A stretch of 64,000 nucleotides of DNA, taken from contig CBDDCL010000014.1 in assembly GCA_965226245.1 (NCBI GenBank), forward strand, positions 1 through 64,000. The letters are read 5' to 3'. This DNA is from CBDCYS01 sp965226245 (GTDB lineage: Bacteria > Acidobacteriota > Terriglobia > Bryobacterales > UBA6623). How positions within the stretch are numbered: position 1 is the stretch's first letter; each line of letters opens with the position of its first letter. Shown one piece after another: positions 43,419 to 53,184 of the stretch. The notes below the pieces were generated by a model, which saw only the letters and a program-made list of their open reading frames with translations, made no database searches and was not told the DNA's origin. Position numbers and translations under genes: made by a program.

Positions 43419-44819
43419 GTGAGCTACGTTAAGAGTTTCCTTAAGAATCAGAACTGGTTCGTGATTTCTCTCGCAGCTCTTTTGGGCACTCCTCCCGCCA
43501 TCGCCCAAGCCGAACGGTGGAAGGAGTACATGGCTGCTGCCGACCGGGCTTCGGGGCACGGAAGATACGCCCAAGCAGAGAAGCTCATGCGGGCTGCTCT
43601 CGATGAAGTGGAGAGGCTTGGTCCTCACGACTCTCGCCTCGCCACCACCCTGAACAACCTGGCATTTTTGTATCAAAGTCAGGGAAGGCTGACCGAGGCG
43701 GAGCCTCTACATAGACGTGCCTTAGCTATCCGCCAGAAAACCCTTGGGTCCGCTCACCCTCACGTGGCCACGAGCCTCAACAACCTGGGAGGCCTTTATC
43801 GTAGCCAGAAAAAGTACGCTGAGGCTAAATCAGCATTCAAACAAGCAGTTGCAATTTGGGAGCAGACTCTCGGCGACGAACAACCACAGGTGGCCACAGG
43901 GCTCAGTAACTTGGCGGGGATCTACGACATCCAGGGACATTACTCTAAAGCTGAGCTTTTGTACAGGCGCGCTCTGGCGATCCAGAAGAAGGCCCTCGGT
44001 CAGAAACACCCGGACGCAGCCACAACCCTTACCAGCTTAGGAGAACTTTACCGCAATCGGGGGAAGTACCCACATGCTGAATCAGCCTTCCAAGAGGCCT
44101 TGGCAATCTGGCAAAAGACCTTCGGCCCGGAGCATCCCAACGTCGCAATGAGCTTGAATAACCTAGCACTTCTTTACCGCACCCAGAAAAGATACATGGA
44201 AGCTGAGCAACTGTACGGGCGCTCTGTGACGATCGCGGAAAAAACTCTCGGGCCGGGCCACCCCAACGTAGCTCGAACTCTTTACAACTTAGCCGCGCTT
44301 TATAGTGCTCAGGGAAAGTACAGCGAGGCTGAGCCCCTGCATCGGCGTTCTTTGGCCATTGAGGAAAAAACTCTGGGATCGGAGCACCCAAGAGTGGCTG
44401 AGAGTCGGAGGGACTTGGCGTTACTTTGTCGCACAAGAAGAAAGTACATCGAAGCCGAACGCTTGTACAAGCAGGCTTTGGCTACACAAGAAATGGTTCT
44501 AGGTGCAGAGCACCTCGAAGTTGCCATCACCCTGAGCAACTTAGCGCTGCTCTACCGAGTCCAGGCGAGATACGGTGAAGCGGAGCCTTTGTACAGTCGT
44601 ACTTTGGCAATTGAGGAGGAGGGTCTCGGGCCAGAACACCTGCGGGTGGCAACGACACTCAGTCAGTTAGCAGGACTCCACAGTACGCTCGGAGATTACA
44701 AGCAAGCAGAAGTCTTTTATCGTCGTGCTCTTGCAATCCGAGAAAAGGCGCTTGGACCGAACCACGGTGATGTCAAGGCTCTTCGTGTAAGTTTGGAGGA
44801 ACTAAAAGAAAAGTTGTGA
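43419..44819 (+). CDS. Secreted kinesin-light-chain-type TPR protein, copy 2
   Basis: Protein identical to the copy at 3933-5333; the only base difference (43451) is silent. Signal peptide followed by about ten 42-residue TPR units. Retained intact in both copies, unlike most passengers of this window. Confidence 0.85.
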   Translation: MSYVKSFLKNQNWFVISLAALLGTPPAIAQAERWKEYMAAADRASGHGRYAQAEKLMRAALDEVERLGPHDSRLATTLNNLAFLYQSQGRLTEAEPLHRRALAIRQKTLGSAHPHVATSLNNLGGLYRSQKKYAEAKSAFKQAVAIWEQTLGDEQPQVATGLSNLAGIYDIQGHYSKAELLYRRALAIQKKALGQKHPDAATTLTSLGELYRNRGKYPHAESAFQEALAIWQKTFGPEHPNVAMSLNNLALLYRTQKRYMEAEQLYGRSVTIAEKTLGPGHPNVARTLYNLAALYSAQGKYSEAEPLHRRSLAIEEKTLGSEHPRVAESRRDLALLCRTRRKYIEAERLYKQALATQEMVLGAEHLEVAITLSNLALLYRVQARYGEAEPLYSRTLAIEEEGLGPEHLRVATTLSQLAGLHSTLGDYKQAEVFYRRALAIREKALGPNHGDVKALRVSLEELKEKL

Positions 44820-44990
44820 GCTGCAAGCCCAGTTTCTCAGCTTGATGACTTCTTGAAGAGACCTCACGCAGCAGGTGTCAGAGAAGGCCCCAGCGAGTCG
44901 AGGCCATGCAATTGCTGCTGGCGTGTTGTTGAGTGCCTTGGCTGGTGTTCTCTATTCCTATTTCTCTTCGTGTAAGCAAGGGATGAAACG

Positions 44991-46715
44991 TTGAGCCGTT
45001 GCGTTGTTCAACGAGTTAGCGTGCCAACTGAAAAGAGGCGCTGCCTTATCCTTCTCATCGCTCTGTCTCTTGCCGTGGAGGGAAAGCGAGCATTACCTAA
45101 CCAGATATTCCCGTTTCGCAACGTGACAGCCGACTCGGGAATCGAGTTCCGGTTGGAGAATTTTCCCACGCCGGAGAGATATCTCATCGAGACGATCATG
45201 GGCGGCTGCGCCTTTCTGGACTACGACGGTGATGGGCTTCTAGACATCTTCCTTGTCAATGGAGCAGCGATTCAAGTTTCACCAGGAAAGCCCCCACACT
45301 TCGACAAGTCCGAGCCGCGATATTGGAACCGCCTGTACCGGAATTTAGGGGGAGGCCGGTTTCAGGACGTCACCGAGCAGGCAGGAGTGCGAGGGACTGG
45401 ATACGGAATGGGAGTAGCCGTCGGAGATTATGACAACGATGGGAGTCCTGATCTTTACGTCACGAACTACGGACAGAATGAATTGTTCCACAATGAAACA
45501 GACGGCACTTTTCAGAACGTAACCGCTGTCAGTGGGGTGGGTGCAGGAGGGTTTTCCACCAGTGCCGCTTTCCTCGATTTTGACCGAGACGGGTTTCTCG
45601 ACCTGTATGTGGCCCGATATGTGGACTGGTCCTTTGAGAACAACCGGTTCTGTGGAACGCCCGAAACGAGAGATTATTGTCATCCAGACTACTTCGACGG
45701 TGTGCCCGACCTACTGTTTCGCAACAACGGAGACAGTACTTTCACCGATGTCTCAACGACCATGGGAATCGCTCTGCCGTCGGGCAAAGGACTCGGAGTG
45801 GCCATTGGTGATATGGACCGCGATGGCTGGCTTGACATCTACGTTGCCAATGACTCAGTGCCTTGCTTCCTTTTTCGCAACCGGAAGGGAGAGGCTTTTG
45901 AGGAGATTGGCCTTTCTTCGTCGAGTTCCCACAATGCAGATGGCGAGGCGTTTTCCGGTATGGGTGTGGATTTCGCCGATTACGACGACGACGGGTGGCC
46001 TGATATTTTCGTCACAGCACTTTCGCTTGAGGGTTTTGTTCTGTTTCGAAATCGTGAGGGCCAGGCCTTTAGCGATGTCGCAGAGCACACCGGAGTTAAG
46101 AAGGCAAGCTATGTCCTTTCTGGTTGGGGAACAAAGTTTCTTGATTTCAACAACGACGGCTGGAAAGACCTTTTCGTGGCAAATGGGCACGTCATGCGAC
46201 ACATCCAAGCACGGGACCCAACGGTACGCTACGCTCAACCCTTTTTGATGCTCGAGAATGTGCAAGGTGTGTTTGTTGATGTGACTGCTGCCGCCGGCCC
46301 GGTGTTCCAGCAGCCCTGGGCCGGTCGTGGCGCGGCTTTCGGTGACTATGACAACGACGGCGATGTCGACATCCTGGTGCAGGTCTTGGGCGGGCGGCCT
46401 CAGCTGCTCGAGAACCTCGCTGGGAGCAAGAATCACTGGTTAGGTCTTGAGCTGGTTGGAACCAAAAGCAACCACGATGCGATCGGTGCCACCATCAGAA
46501 CCTTGAACGACCGCGGCGAGAGTCAGTATTTTATGGTGCACCGCACATCCAGTTATCTAGCCAGTAACGACCCAAGAATTATCGTTGGGCTAAAGGACGC
46601 AGAGGTAGCGTCGATCGAGATCACTTGGCCTTCCGGTCAGATACAGAAACTCATAGCACCGGCCATCAACCGCTACATAAGAAATCTCCGAGAGATGCCT
46701 CAACCGCAGAAATGA
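44991..46715 (+). CDS. CRTAC1-type FG-GAP/ASPIC-UnbV protein, copy 2
   Basis: Identical in sequence to 5505-7229: N-terminal export signal, FG-GAP calcium loops and ASPIC/UnbV C-terminus. It again follows the TPR gene by about 170 bp. Confidence 0.88.
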   Translation: MSRCVVQRVSVPTEKRRCLILLIALSLAVEGKRALPNQIFPFRNVTADSGIEFRLENFPTPERYLIETIMGGCAFLDYDGDGLLDIFLVNGAAIQVSPGKPPHFDKSEPRYWNRLYRNLGGGRFQDVTEQAGVRGTGYGMGVAVGDYDNDGSPDLYVTNYGQNELFHNETDGTFQNVTAVSGVGAGGFSTSAAFLDFDRDGFLDLYVARYVDWSFENNRFCGTPETRDYCHPDYFDGVPDLLFRNNGDSTFTDVSTTMGIALPSGKGLGVAIGDMDRDGWLDIYVANDSVPCFLFRNRKGEAFEEIGLSSSSSHNADGEAFSGMGVDFADYDDDGWPDIFVTALSLEGFVLFRNREGQAFSDVAEHTGVKKASYVLSGWGTKFLDFNNDGWKDLFVANGHVMRHIQARDPTVRYAQPFLMLENVQGVFVDVTAAAGPVFQQPWAGRGAAFGDYDNDGDVDILVQVLGGRPQLLENLAGSKNHWLGLELVGTKSNHDAIGATIRTLNDRGESQYFMVHRTSSYLASNDPRIIVGLKDAEVASIEITWPSGQIQKLIAPAINRYIRNLREMPQPQK

Positions 46716-46716
46716 G

Positions 46717-48007
46717 AGATATTGTCAAATGTTGTGGATGGGCGAGGTCAGGCGGCGTTTTCCTGAACCATCAATCCATCCTTGAAAACCTTTTCCTCTA
46801 AGACATGAACAATCACTTCCGAACCGTTCAGGCGTCGCCAGTGGCGCTCGGCTTGGCGGGCCAGCATGAAGAGCATCGTTAACGACGCTTCGCGGCTGCC
46901 ACAACCCTTCGTTCGTCGCTGCCGCAAACGGACCGTCGCAAAGGTGGACTCGATCGGGTTCGTCGTCCGCAAGTGCCCCCAGTGCTCGGCCGGAAAGTCG
47001 TAGAAAGCCAGCAGCACTTGGCGGTCTTTTTCCAGGCACTCGACCGCTTTGGGGAACTTCTTCTCGTATAGGTTCTTGAAACGGTCCAGAGCGGCCTCCG
47101 CCGTCTGCCGACTCTCGGCAAGATAGATGTCGCGCAGCGCCTGCTTGGCTTTGCCCTGCATGCTCTGCGGCAGCTTATTGAGCACGTTGGCCGTCTTGTG
47201 GAGCCAGCAGCGTTGCTCACCGGTCGCCGGATAGACTTTCCGCAGTGCCGCCCAAAACCCCATCGCTCCGTCGCCCACCGCCAACTTCGGCGGCAGCTCG
47301 AGCCCCTGCCGTTTCAAGTCCTCCAGCAACTCCTGCCACGACAGTTCGCTTTCGCGAAAGCCGTCGTGCACCGCCAGCAGTTGCTTGCGACCGTCTTCGA
47401 GTGCTCCCATCACAACCAGCAAACACTGCCGTTCATCGTCCAGACGAACATTCGAGTAGATGCCATCGGCCCAAATGTAAACAAACCGCTGGCCGCTGAG
47501 GTCACGCTTTGACCAAGCCTCGTACTCGCGGCGCCAGACGTCTTTGAGACGCACCACCGTCGTCGCCGACAGGCCCGGAGCGTCGGGCCCCAGCAAGGCC
47601 TCCAGCGCTTCGCTGAAATCGCCCGTCGAGATCCCTTTCAGGTACAACCAGGGGATCAACTCCTCCACACTCTTCGTGCGCCGCAGATACGGCGGCAGGA
47701 TCTGGGAAGTGAAACGAAAGCGCCGGCCCTGCTCATCGACTCGGCGATCGTCGACCCGCGGCGCCTGGATCTTCAGCTGACCCACGCCGCTGACGATGGT
47801 GCGCTCGCGGGCGTGACCGTTGCGCACCACCAGCCGCCGGCCGTCCTGGTCGACTTCGTGCTGATGCGTTTCGATGTAGGCGGTCACTTCGGCTTCCACG
47901 GCCTTGACGAGCATCTGGCGCGCTCCTTGGCGCAGCACCTCATCCAAGGGCGAGCGTTCCTTTCCATCAATGACTTGGGTGTCAAGGGCGGAGTAAATTT
48001 GGACCAC
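46717..48007 (-). mobile_element. IS256-family element, copy 2
   Basis: Same element and same IS21 junction as copy 1. The 3' tip reads GAGATATTGTCAAATG, with C where copy 1 has T at 7240; the third fragment at 59256 also has C, so T is the derived base. Confidence 0.75.
46748..48007 (-). CDS. IS256-family transposase, copy 2
   Basis: 419 residues, one residue different from copy 1 (T for S at position 10). Catalytic D, D, E in WADGIYS, VGDGAMG and NPIESTF. GTG start again lies in the IS21 tip. Confidence 0.9.
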   Translation of the reverse strand: MVQIYSALDTQVIDGKERSPLDEVLRQGARQMLVKAVEAEVTAYIETHQHEVDQDGRRLVVRNGHARERTIVSGVGQLKIQAPRVDDRRVDEQGRRFRFTSQILPPYLRRTKSVEELIPWLYLKGISTGDFSEALEALLGPDAPGLSATTVVRLKDVWRREYEAWSKRDLSGQRFVYIWADGIYSNVRLDDERQCLLVVMGALEDGRKQLLAVHDGFRESELSWQELLEDLKRQGLELPPKLAVGDGAMGFWAALRKVYPATGEQRCWLHKTANVLNKLPQSMQGKAKQALRDIYLAESRQTAEAALDRFKNLYEKKFPKAVECLEKDRQVLLAFYDFPAEHWGHLRTTNPIESTFATVRLRQRRTKGCGSREASLTMLFMLARQAERHWRRLNGSEVIVHVLEEKVFKDGLMVQENAA

Positions 48008-48148
48008 TTCGGCGGAGCAAAAGTAGACCAGTTGGTGAAGGGGTAGCGGTTTTCGTGGGACGGCTGGAACGGAGCCTGCGGTCGCCCTTTAGGGCGGCCC
48101 AGGCGTAGTGGAGGCCGTCCCACGAAAACCGGGCGAGTGGCCGGTGGG

Positions 48149-48910
48149 TCAGCCCAAAGAGTGAGCCCGCTTCTTCTTGCTCTGGATCAGACGGAAGCTT
48201 TCGCCGTTCATCTCTAGAATATGAACGTGGTGCGTGAGGCGATCGAGCAGGGCGCCGGTCAGCCGCTCGGAGCCGAAGACCTCCGTCCATTCGTTAAACG
48301 GCAGATTCGAGGTGACCAGCGTCGAGCCCTGTTCGTAGCGCTGGGAAAGCACTTCGAACAATAACTCCGCTCCGGTCTTCGATAGCGGCACGTAGCCCAG
48401 TTCATCGACGATCAGCAGATCCTGCTTGGCCAACTGCTTTTGACATCGCAGCAAGCGCCGTTCATCTCGGGCTTCGAGCAGCTCATTGACCAGTGCCGCC
48501 GCTGTTGTGAAGCGTGTTCGATAGCCGCGCTGACAAGCCGCCAGTCCCAACGCCAAGCCGATGTGCGTTTTGCCCGTGCCGGAATTACCCAGTGCCAGCA
48601 CGTTTTCGCGGCGGTCGATAAACTCACAGCGCGCCAGTTCCAGCACCAGCTTCTTGTTCAACGCTGGCAAGGACGGGAAGTCGAAAGTGTCCAGACTCTT
48701 GGTCACGGGAAACTTCGCGGCCTTGATGCGGCGCTCGGTGGCCCGCTGTTCACGGTCGAGCAGTTCCAGCTCGCAGAGTTGTTGCAGGAAGCTCCTCGAA
48801 TCCAAGCTCTCGGCGGCGCATTGCCGCGCCAGTTTGTCGTACTCGCGCAGGAAGGTTGGCAGCCGCAACGCTTTCAAATGCGCTTCGAGCAGAAGTTTCG
48901 ACCTCGCCAT
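48149..48910 (-). CDS. istB: IstB, copy 2
   Basis: Identical to the copy-1 ATPase (253 residues; Walker A GNSGTGKTH). ATG overlaps the istA stop as TGATG. Confidence 0.93.
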   Translation of the reverse strand: MARSKLLLEAHLKALRLPTFLREYDKLARQCAAESLDSRSFLQQLCELELLDREQRATERRIKAAKFPVTKSLDTFDFPSLPALNKKLVLELARCEFIDRRENVLALGNSGTGKTHIGLALGLAACQRGYRTRFTTAAALVNELLEARDERRLLRCQKQLAKQDLLIVDELGYVPLSKTGAELLFEVLSQRYEQGSTLVTSNLPFNEWTEVFGSERLTGALLDRLTHHVHILEMNGESFRLIQSKKKRAHSLG

Positions 48911-50409
48911 CACCCCCCTCCTTGTGCCAGCAGTGCCAAATAGTCCGCAGCGGAGGTTTGCTCCACCTGGGCTGCCGGCAGGTGCGGATACTTCGTCAAG
49001 TCCAAGCGCGGCGGCCGTTGCTCGATGCGGCACAGCACTAAGTGCCTGACTGCATCCAAGCCAATCGCTCCCAACTCGCAGGCTTGGCGCACCGCCGCGG
49101 CAACGTGCTCGAATCGGAAGTCCTCCAGTAATCGCAATACCTGCACGTACTCGCGCTTGCCTGGCTTTCCCAACCGTGCCTCGAGCAAACGTCTCAAGCA
49201 CGTGAACTGTTCGGGCAGCTCCCAGCCCGCCAACGGGGCCGCTTGATCGAGCGCGTTGGTCTTGCGTTCCAGCAGTGCTAGGTAATGCAGCGGATCGAAG
49301 ATCAACTCTTCGCGTTCGTAACTGCGCCGGTGGCGCGCGATCTCTTCGCTGCCACAACAGATCACGATTTCATCGACGTAGCCTTTCAGCAACACCTGGC
49401 GATGTCCGTAGCGTGTGGGCACCGAGTAGTCGTTGGCGCGATAGCGCACCAATGACAGCGACGTCACCCGCGTGGTGCGTTTGTCGCAGGCGTCATAGGG
49501 CGTGGGCGGCAAGGGCAACAACGCTTGGCGGTCACGCTTGAAACGTTCCTCAATCGTTTCGGTGTGCCGCCGCAAGCGCCGCTTACGATTGTTGAGGCAC
49601 TGCGCTTCGAGCTGCTCGTTGAACGCTTCCCAGCTTGGAAACCTTGGCGCCGGCACCATGAAGTTCCGCCGGGCATAACCGACCAGTCCTTCCACCTTTC
49701 CCTTGTCGTTGCCTTTGCCCGGACGCCCGAAACGATCGGAGAATAAATAGTGCGACTGCAGTTCACTGAACACCCTGGTCCGCTTGCGCCTGCCGTCGCC
49801 CAGAATCCTCGCCACCGCCAAGGTCGTGTTGTCGTAGAGGATGCTGCGTGGCACGCCGCCGAAGTACCGAAACGCTGCGTTGTGCCCCTCGCAAAACGCT
49901 TCCGTCGTCTCGGCCGGGAAAGCTTTTACGAAAACGTCATCGCTATGCGGCAGATAGACCACCAAGTAGTGCGCCTTGCGCTGTACGCCGTCAATGACCA
50001 CCAGAGCTTCACCGAAGTCGGCCTGGGCATCGCCCGGCGGATGCACCAGCGGCACGAACATCTCTTGCCCGCCGAGCTTCTTGTCGCGAACATAGTCCTT
50101 GACGATCGTGTAACCGCCGGTGAAATCGTACTCGTCGCGCAAGCGGTCGAAGATGCGTTTTGCGGTGTGGCGTTGTTTCTTCGGACGTTCCTGATCGTCG
50201 ATGAGGATCTGATCGACGATTCCGGTGAAGGGATCCAGCTTCGGCCTCTGCGCTGGTTGGCGCCGCCGATAGCCCGGCGGAGTGGCGTAGCGCAACATCT
50301 TGCGCACCGTCCCTCGCGCCAGGCCAAACCGTTTGGCGGCCTCGCGCTCACTGAGCCCTTCGATAAAGACACTGCGCCGTACTTGAGCGTATAGCTCCAC
50401 GCGATACAT
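48910..50409 (-). CDS. istA: IstA, copy 2
   Basis: 499 residues, with Y for D and V for A relative to copy 1 in the segment VVYLPHSDDVFVKAF. The first change lies between the two catalytic aspartates; the D in QADFGEALVV is unchanged. Confidence 0.93.
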   Translation of the reverse strand: MYRVELYAQVRRSVFIEGLSEREAAKRFGLARGTVRKMLRYATPPGYRRRQPAQRPKLDPFTGIVDQILIDDQERPKKQRHTAKRIFDRLRDEYDFTGGYTIVKDYVRDKKLGGQEMFVPLVHPPGDAQADFGEALVVIDGVQRKAHYLVVYLPHSDDVFVKAFPAETTEAFCEGHNAAFRYFGGVPRSILYDNTTLAVARILGDGRRKRTRVFSELQSHYLFSDRFGRPGKGNDKGKVEGLVGYARRNFMVPAPRFPSWEAFNEQLEAQCLNNRKRRLRRHTETIEERFKRDRQALLPLPPTPYDACDKRTTRVTSLSLVRYRANDYSVPTRYGHRQVLLKGYVDEIVICCGSEEIARHRRSYEREELIFDPLHYLALLERKTNALDQAAPLAGWELPEQFTCLRRLLEARLGKPGKREYVQVLRLLEDFRFEHVAAAVRQACELGAIGLDAVRHLVLCRIEQRPPRLDLTKYPHLPAAQVEQTSAADYLALLAQGGG

Positions 50410-50583
50410 CCCTCTCGTGTCCCACAAACACCACAGGAATGTTCGCTGGACCACTCGGACGGTCTACTTTTACTCCGCCCAAAAGCAGCTTCGATTCGCC
50501 GCTCTATGGTCTAGTTTCGCTCCGCCGTTCTCAACCACATGTGGCCGGATTGTGGCATTGCCACAGCGCACCGCTACTCAAGG

Positions 50584-50790
50584 CCGCATGACCCCCCTGT
50601 TTTTGGGGGGGTCGCTCTCGTCCTAGCCATCATGCGGCCCCTGGGACGCGGGAGGGCGTTTTCAAATTGGCTAACCACAGCGTAATGAGGTAGATAGACG
50701 AATGTAGCCGTGGTAGACTTGAGCGAAAAGTCGTGCCACACCCCCCCCTCTGAGCGTGTGGCATCCTGGATCGGGCGTTGTGGCATGAAA
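50584..50790. other. Candidate transfer origin (oriT), copy 2
   Basis: Diverged relative of 27311-27530. The same order occurs: C-run/G-run hairpin (CCCCCCTGTTTTTGGGGGGG), GTCGCTCTCGTCC, TAACCACAGCGTAATGAG and CCCCCCCCTCTGAGCGTGTG. Spacing is kept while intervening bases vary, as expected of a protein-binding, non-coding site. It precedes a small RHH-like gene by 80 bp. Confidence 0.4.
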
Positions 50791-50872
50791 AACCATCGCT
50801 TTTCCCTTCACTGAGCTGCGGTCCTGAGCTTTTCTGCTACCTTATTACCTCCTTCTGTGGTAAGCTTGCGGA

Positions 50873-51277
50873 ATGAAGAGTTTCAAGGCAAAGAAACAAA
50901 AGACCCACTCTGTTCGATTGCCCGAGAGCATATTCCCAAGGGTGCAAGACCTGCGCGAGTTGATGGAGAAAACAACGCACGTCGGCAGGTTGAAACTGAA
51001 CCCGGAAGTCGAGTTGCGCGATTCGGTTGTTCTCTCGTTCGCAGTAGCCTTGGCGACCATGGCGATGTCAGGACACTGCGCGATCATTCACAGGGAGAAG
51101 TTCCTTGGAGACCTAGATCGCGAGGTAGTGCGGCACTTGGCTGACTTCGCTAACCGCACCGAGGATGAGCGTCGAGCCATGCTCGATTTACTCTTCGCTG
51201 GCTCCTGCGAGTTCAGCGCCTACGACACTTCGAGTCCGATAAGGGCGGCGGGGACCCCTGCGGGAGAACCTTCGTAG
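50873..51277 (+). CDS. Small protein with RHH-like start, next to candidate oriT
   Basis: 134 residues: MKSFKAKKQKTHSVRLPESI FPRVQDLRELM, then ELRDSVVLSFAVALATMAMS and an acidic helical tail. HSVRLPESIFPRV resembles the strand-helix start of ribbon-helix-helix proteins. Beside an oriT-like site it could be a mobilisation accessory factor; that is inference. Confidence 0.5.
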   Translation: MKSFKAKKQKTHSVRLPESIFPRVQDLRELMEKTTHVGRLKLNPEVELRDSVVLSFAVALATMAMSGHCAIIHREKFLGDLDREVVRHLADFANRTEDERRAMLDLLFAGSCEFSAYDTSSPIRAAGTPAGEPS

Positions 51278-51327
51278 GGCTGGCAATCGCTAGCAGGCAA
51301 AGGCGTCCATGTTTTCTAACACAATGC

Positions 51328-52443
51328 GGCGCTGTTGCATGATTCAACTGCGGCGCGAGTGGGGGCGCTTTTCCAACTTCTCGTTCAGGACACCACAGCG
51401 CAGGATTTCGGCCTACCCAGCTCGGCCATCCGGTTGAGGATGTGACACCCGATCGCAATTTCTCTCCTTTGTGCCTTGCCGTGCCTCGCCTTCAATCCGC
51501 CTCCGAGCACGGACTTGTATCGGAAGAAGCTGTTTTCAACGCGCGCCTGCTGTCGGTAGCCCGACTCCTTCTGCCACTCTCGTCGCCCGACCTGGCGAAT
51601 CCTCTCAAGAGCCGTGTCACGCTGCGCCCATGGGCCGTCCGTTGGCCCCGCCGACACCGCAGAGCGACGAGGGGGAATCACAATCACGACGTTCTCTGTA
51701 CCGGCCGCGCTGAGTTGATCGTAGACCGATCTGTGGTCGTAGGCCCCGTCCGCCGTGAAACGCCGGATGGGAACCTCGATTGTGTCGAGAAGAGCAGGGA
51801 GTGTGGAGGCGTCGTCCCGGCTGCTCGCTGTGAGTTCGGCCGCCACAATGAACCCCTCGGCATCCACCCCGATGTGCAGCTTCCGCCAATCCCGGCGTTT
51901 CTTTGATGCCTTGTGCTTGTGCGCGTTCCATTCGCCGCAACCCAGAATCTTCAGCCCTGTGGAATCGACGATCAAGTCGATCGGGCCGTCGTGGGATCGG
52001 GTCAGGGGCGGCACCGCAACGATTTGGTTCCGGCGCGAGAGTGTGGTGTGGTCCGGGGCCTTGAGGTTGAGGCCCATCAAGCGGAGCAGCGAGTCCAGGA
52101 ACCCCTCGGTCTGGCGGAGCGGCAGGCTGAAGACGACCCGCAGCGTCAACGCGGTCCGGACCGCGAGGTTCGAGTACCGCCGCTGGCCTCCGCGAAGACC
52201 GTTCTTCGTTGGTACCCACGCGGCAATTGCATCCTCGCTCAGCCAGATCGTGACGTCGCCGCGGCTCCTGAGGCCACGCTCGTACTCCCTCCAGTTCCGG
52301 ATTCTGTACTTCTTCTTGTACTGGCGGTTGACTCGGCTCGACTTCGCTGCGACCACGACGTTACCCCCCCCGATCTCTATGATGGACTGGACCCCACCCC
52401 CGCCGCTAGCGTGCTCGCTTACACCGATTCATGCACCAACGCC
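51328..52443 (-). mobile_element. IS5-family (IS903-type) insertion sequence, copy B
   Basis: Tips GGCGCTGTTGCATGATT at 51328 and, read inward from 52443, GGCGTTGGTGCATGAAT. About 1.1 kb, inverted relative to copy A. Flanks ACACAATGC and GCGATACAT differ, so no target duplication. Confidence 0.85.
51385..52356 (-). CDS. IS5-family transposase, copy B
   Basis: 323 residues, intact; differs from copy A at about five positions (for example P/T in AWVPTKNGL, P/L in AAELTASS, E/K and V/I near the end). Catalytic motifs unchanged. Confidence 0.9.
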   Translation of the reverse strand: MVAAKSSRVNRQYKKKYRIRNWREYERGLRSRGDVTIWLSEDAIAAWVPTKNGLRGGQRRYSNLAVRTALTLRVVFSLPLRQTEGFLDSLLRLMGLNLKAPDHTTLSRRNQIVAVPPLTRSHDGPIDLIVDSTGLKILGCGEWNAHKHKASKKRRDWRKLHIGVDAEGFIVAAELTASSRDDASTLPALLDTIEVPIRRFTADGAYDHRSVYDQLSAAGTENVVIVIPPRRSAVSAGPTDGPWAQRDTALERIRQVGRREWQKESGYRQQARVENSFFRYKSVLGGGLKARHGKAQRREIAIGCHILNRMAELGRPKSCAVVS

Positions 52444-52486
52444 GCGATACATCCGCGTTCATCATGCCGAGTTCGTCGCGGGTACG

Positions 52487-53077
52487 ATGGAGAACGGCGT
52501 CTCCCTCAACGAACTGATGGACACTCTGGGAGCTGACTCGTTTTCATCCACACAACACAACGCAGCATGTGGCAAAGGCAACACCGATCCGCGCCGCGCA
52601 TACCTGCGACAACCCGCCGTCGAGCTCTCCAGAAAGGGACTTACGTGGCTTAGAGAAAGACTTCAAGCCGCGTTTGACACGCATGGTAAGGTTCCTCAGG
52701 ACAAGCTCGACAAACTAGACTTGCCAATCGGCCCTTCATCATTAGACGTTGAGCGCGCCTTGAATCAGATCGACCGGGACGGAGTACCGCTGAGACAAAG
52801 GTCTACACGTTATTGCTTGGTAGCCCGCAAACGTCATTACCCACCCAAACTGGTCCTCAGCATCGCTAGCGGCGTAAGCGTAAGCAAGTTGCATGGCGGA
52901 CCGCCGACGAACCGCCCGCTTGAAGAGCTTCATTATCAGATTGTCCTGTGCGGCGGCAGGAATCACGGGAGCGGGGAGCCACCGAAAGCCCCCCAGAAGA
53001 ATACGAAACACCGCGTTCCGGAGGAGCGAACCGGAACGATCGGATCGCGGCGAGGGCTGGGCCTCGCCGCTCTCTGA
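52487..53077 (+). CDS. Hypothetical protein with ScoMcrA-head-like C-terminal motif
   Basis: About 196 residues from ATG 52487 (MENGVSLNELMDTLGADSFS). The C-terminal half, VERALNQIDRDGVPLRQRST then RYCLVARKRHYPPKLVLSIA, LEELHYQIVLCGG, resembles the small head domain at the start of McrA-type HNH restriction enzymes (Y-LV--G--YPPKAVIGLA ... LGF-I). No nuclease domain follows. The N-terminus lies 44 bp from an IS5 tip, so the start may be artificial. Confidence 0.45.
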   Translation: MENGVSLNELMDTLGADSFSSTQHNAACGKGNTDPRRAYLRQPAVELSRKGLTWLRERLQAAFDTHGKVPQDKLDKLDLPIGPSSLDVERALNQIDRDGVPLRQRSTRYCLVARKRHYPPKLVLSIASGVSVSKLHGGPPTNRPLEELHYQIVLCGGRNHGSGEPPKAPQKNTKHRVPEERTGTIGSRRGLGLAAL

Positions 53078-53130
53078 TGCGGGCCGGGGCGCGAGGACTT
53101 TTTCACCCATAATGCAGGGCTATTTTCCTC

Positions 53131-53159
53131 TTGCCATGCCTAGGTTTAGTAGTTACACT
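53131..53159 (+). promoter_or_regulatory. brnTA promoter
   Basis: TTGCCA (53131-53136), 17 bp, TACACT (53154-53159), ending 25 bp before the brnT GTG. A repeated TAGTTAYA (TAGTTACACTTGTAGTTATA, 53151-53170) overlaps the -10 and could be the BrnA operator. Confidence 0.55.
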
Positions 53160-53184
53160 TGTAGTTATATGAAAGGCCGCGACC

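Larger units (their letters stand above)
47986..50480 (-). mobile_element. IS21-family element, copy 2
   Basis: Tips and internal hairpin (48047-48131) as in copy 1. It carries istA and istB. Confidence 0.8.
42344..50533 (+). repeat. 8,190-bp direct repeat, copy 2
   Basis: Same orientation and content as 2858-11047, five base differences seen. Here the left side continues into an uninterrupted resolvase start and tnpA fragment; the right side runs into a second oriT-like region instead of the IS5 fragment. The insertion-free left junction suggests this copy keeps the older resolvase arrangement. Confidence 0.95.

Noticed and set aside
2858..50533. Whole duplication as an assembly artefact of a circular molecule
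   Set aside because: The sequences beyond both ends differ and the copies carry five fixed differences, so simple end overlap does not explain it.
51755..53077. 440-codon plus-strand frame
   Set aside because: Its first 240 codons are the reverse of the IS5 transposase; only the part after 52487 can be a gene.
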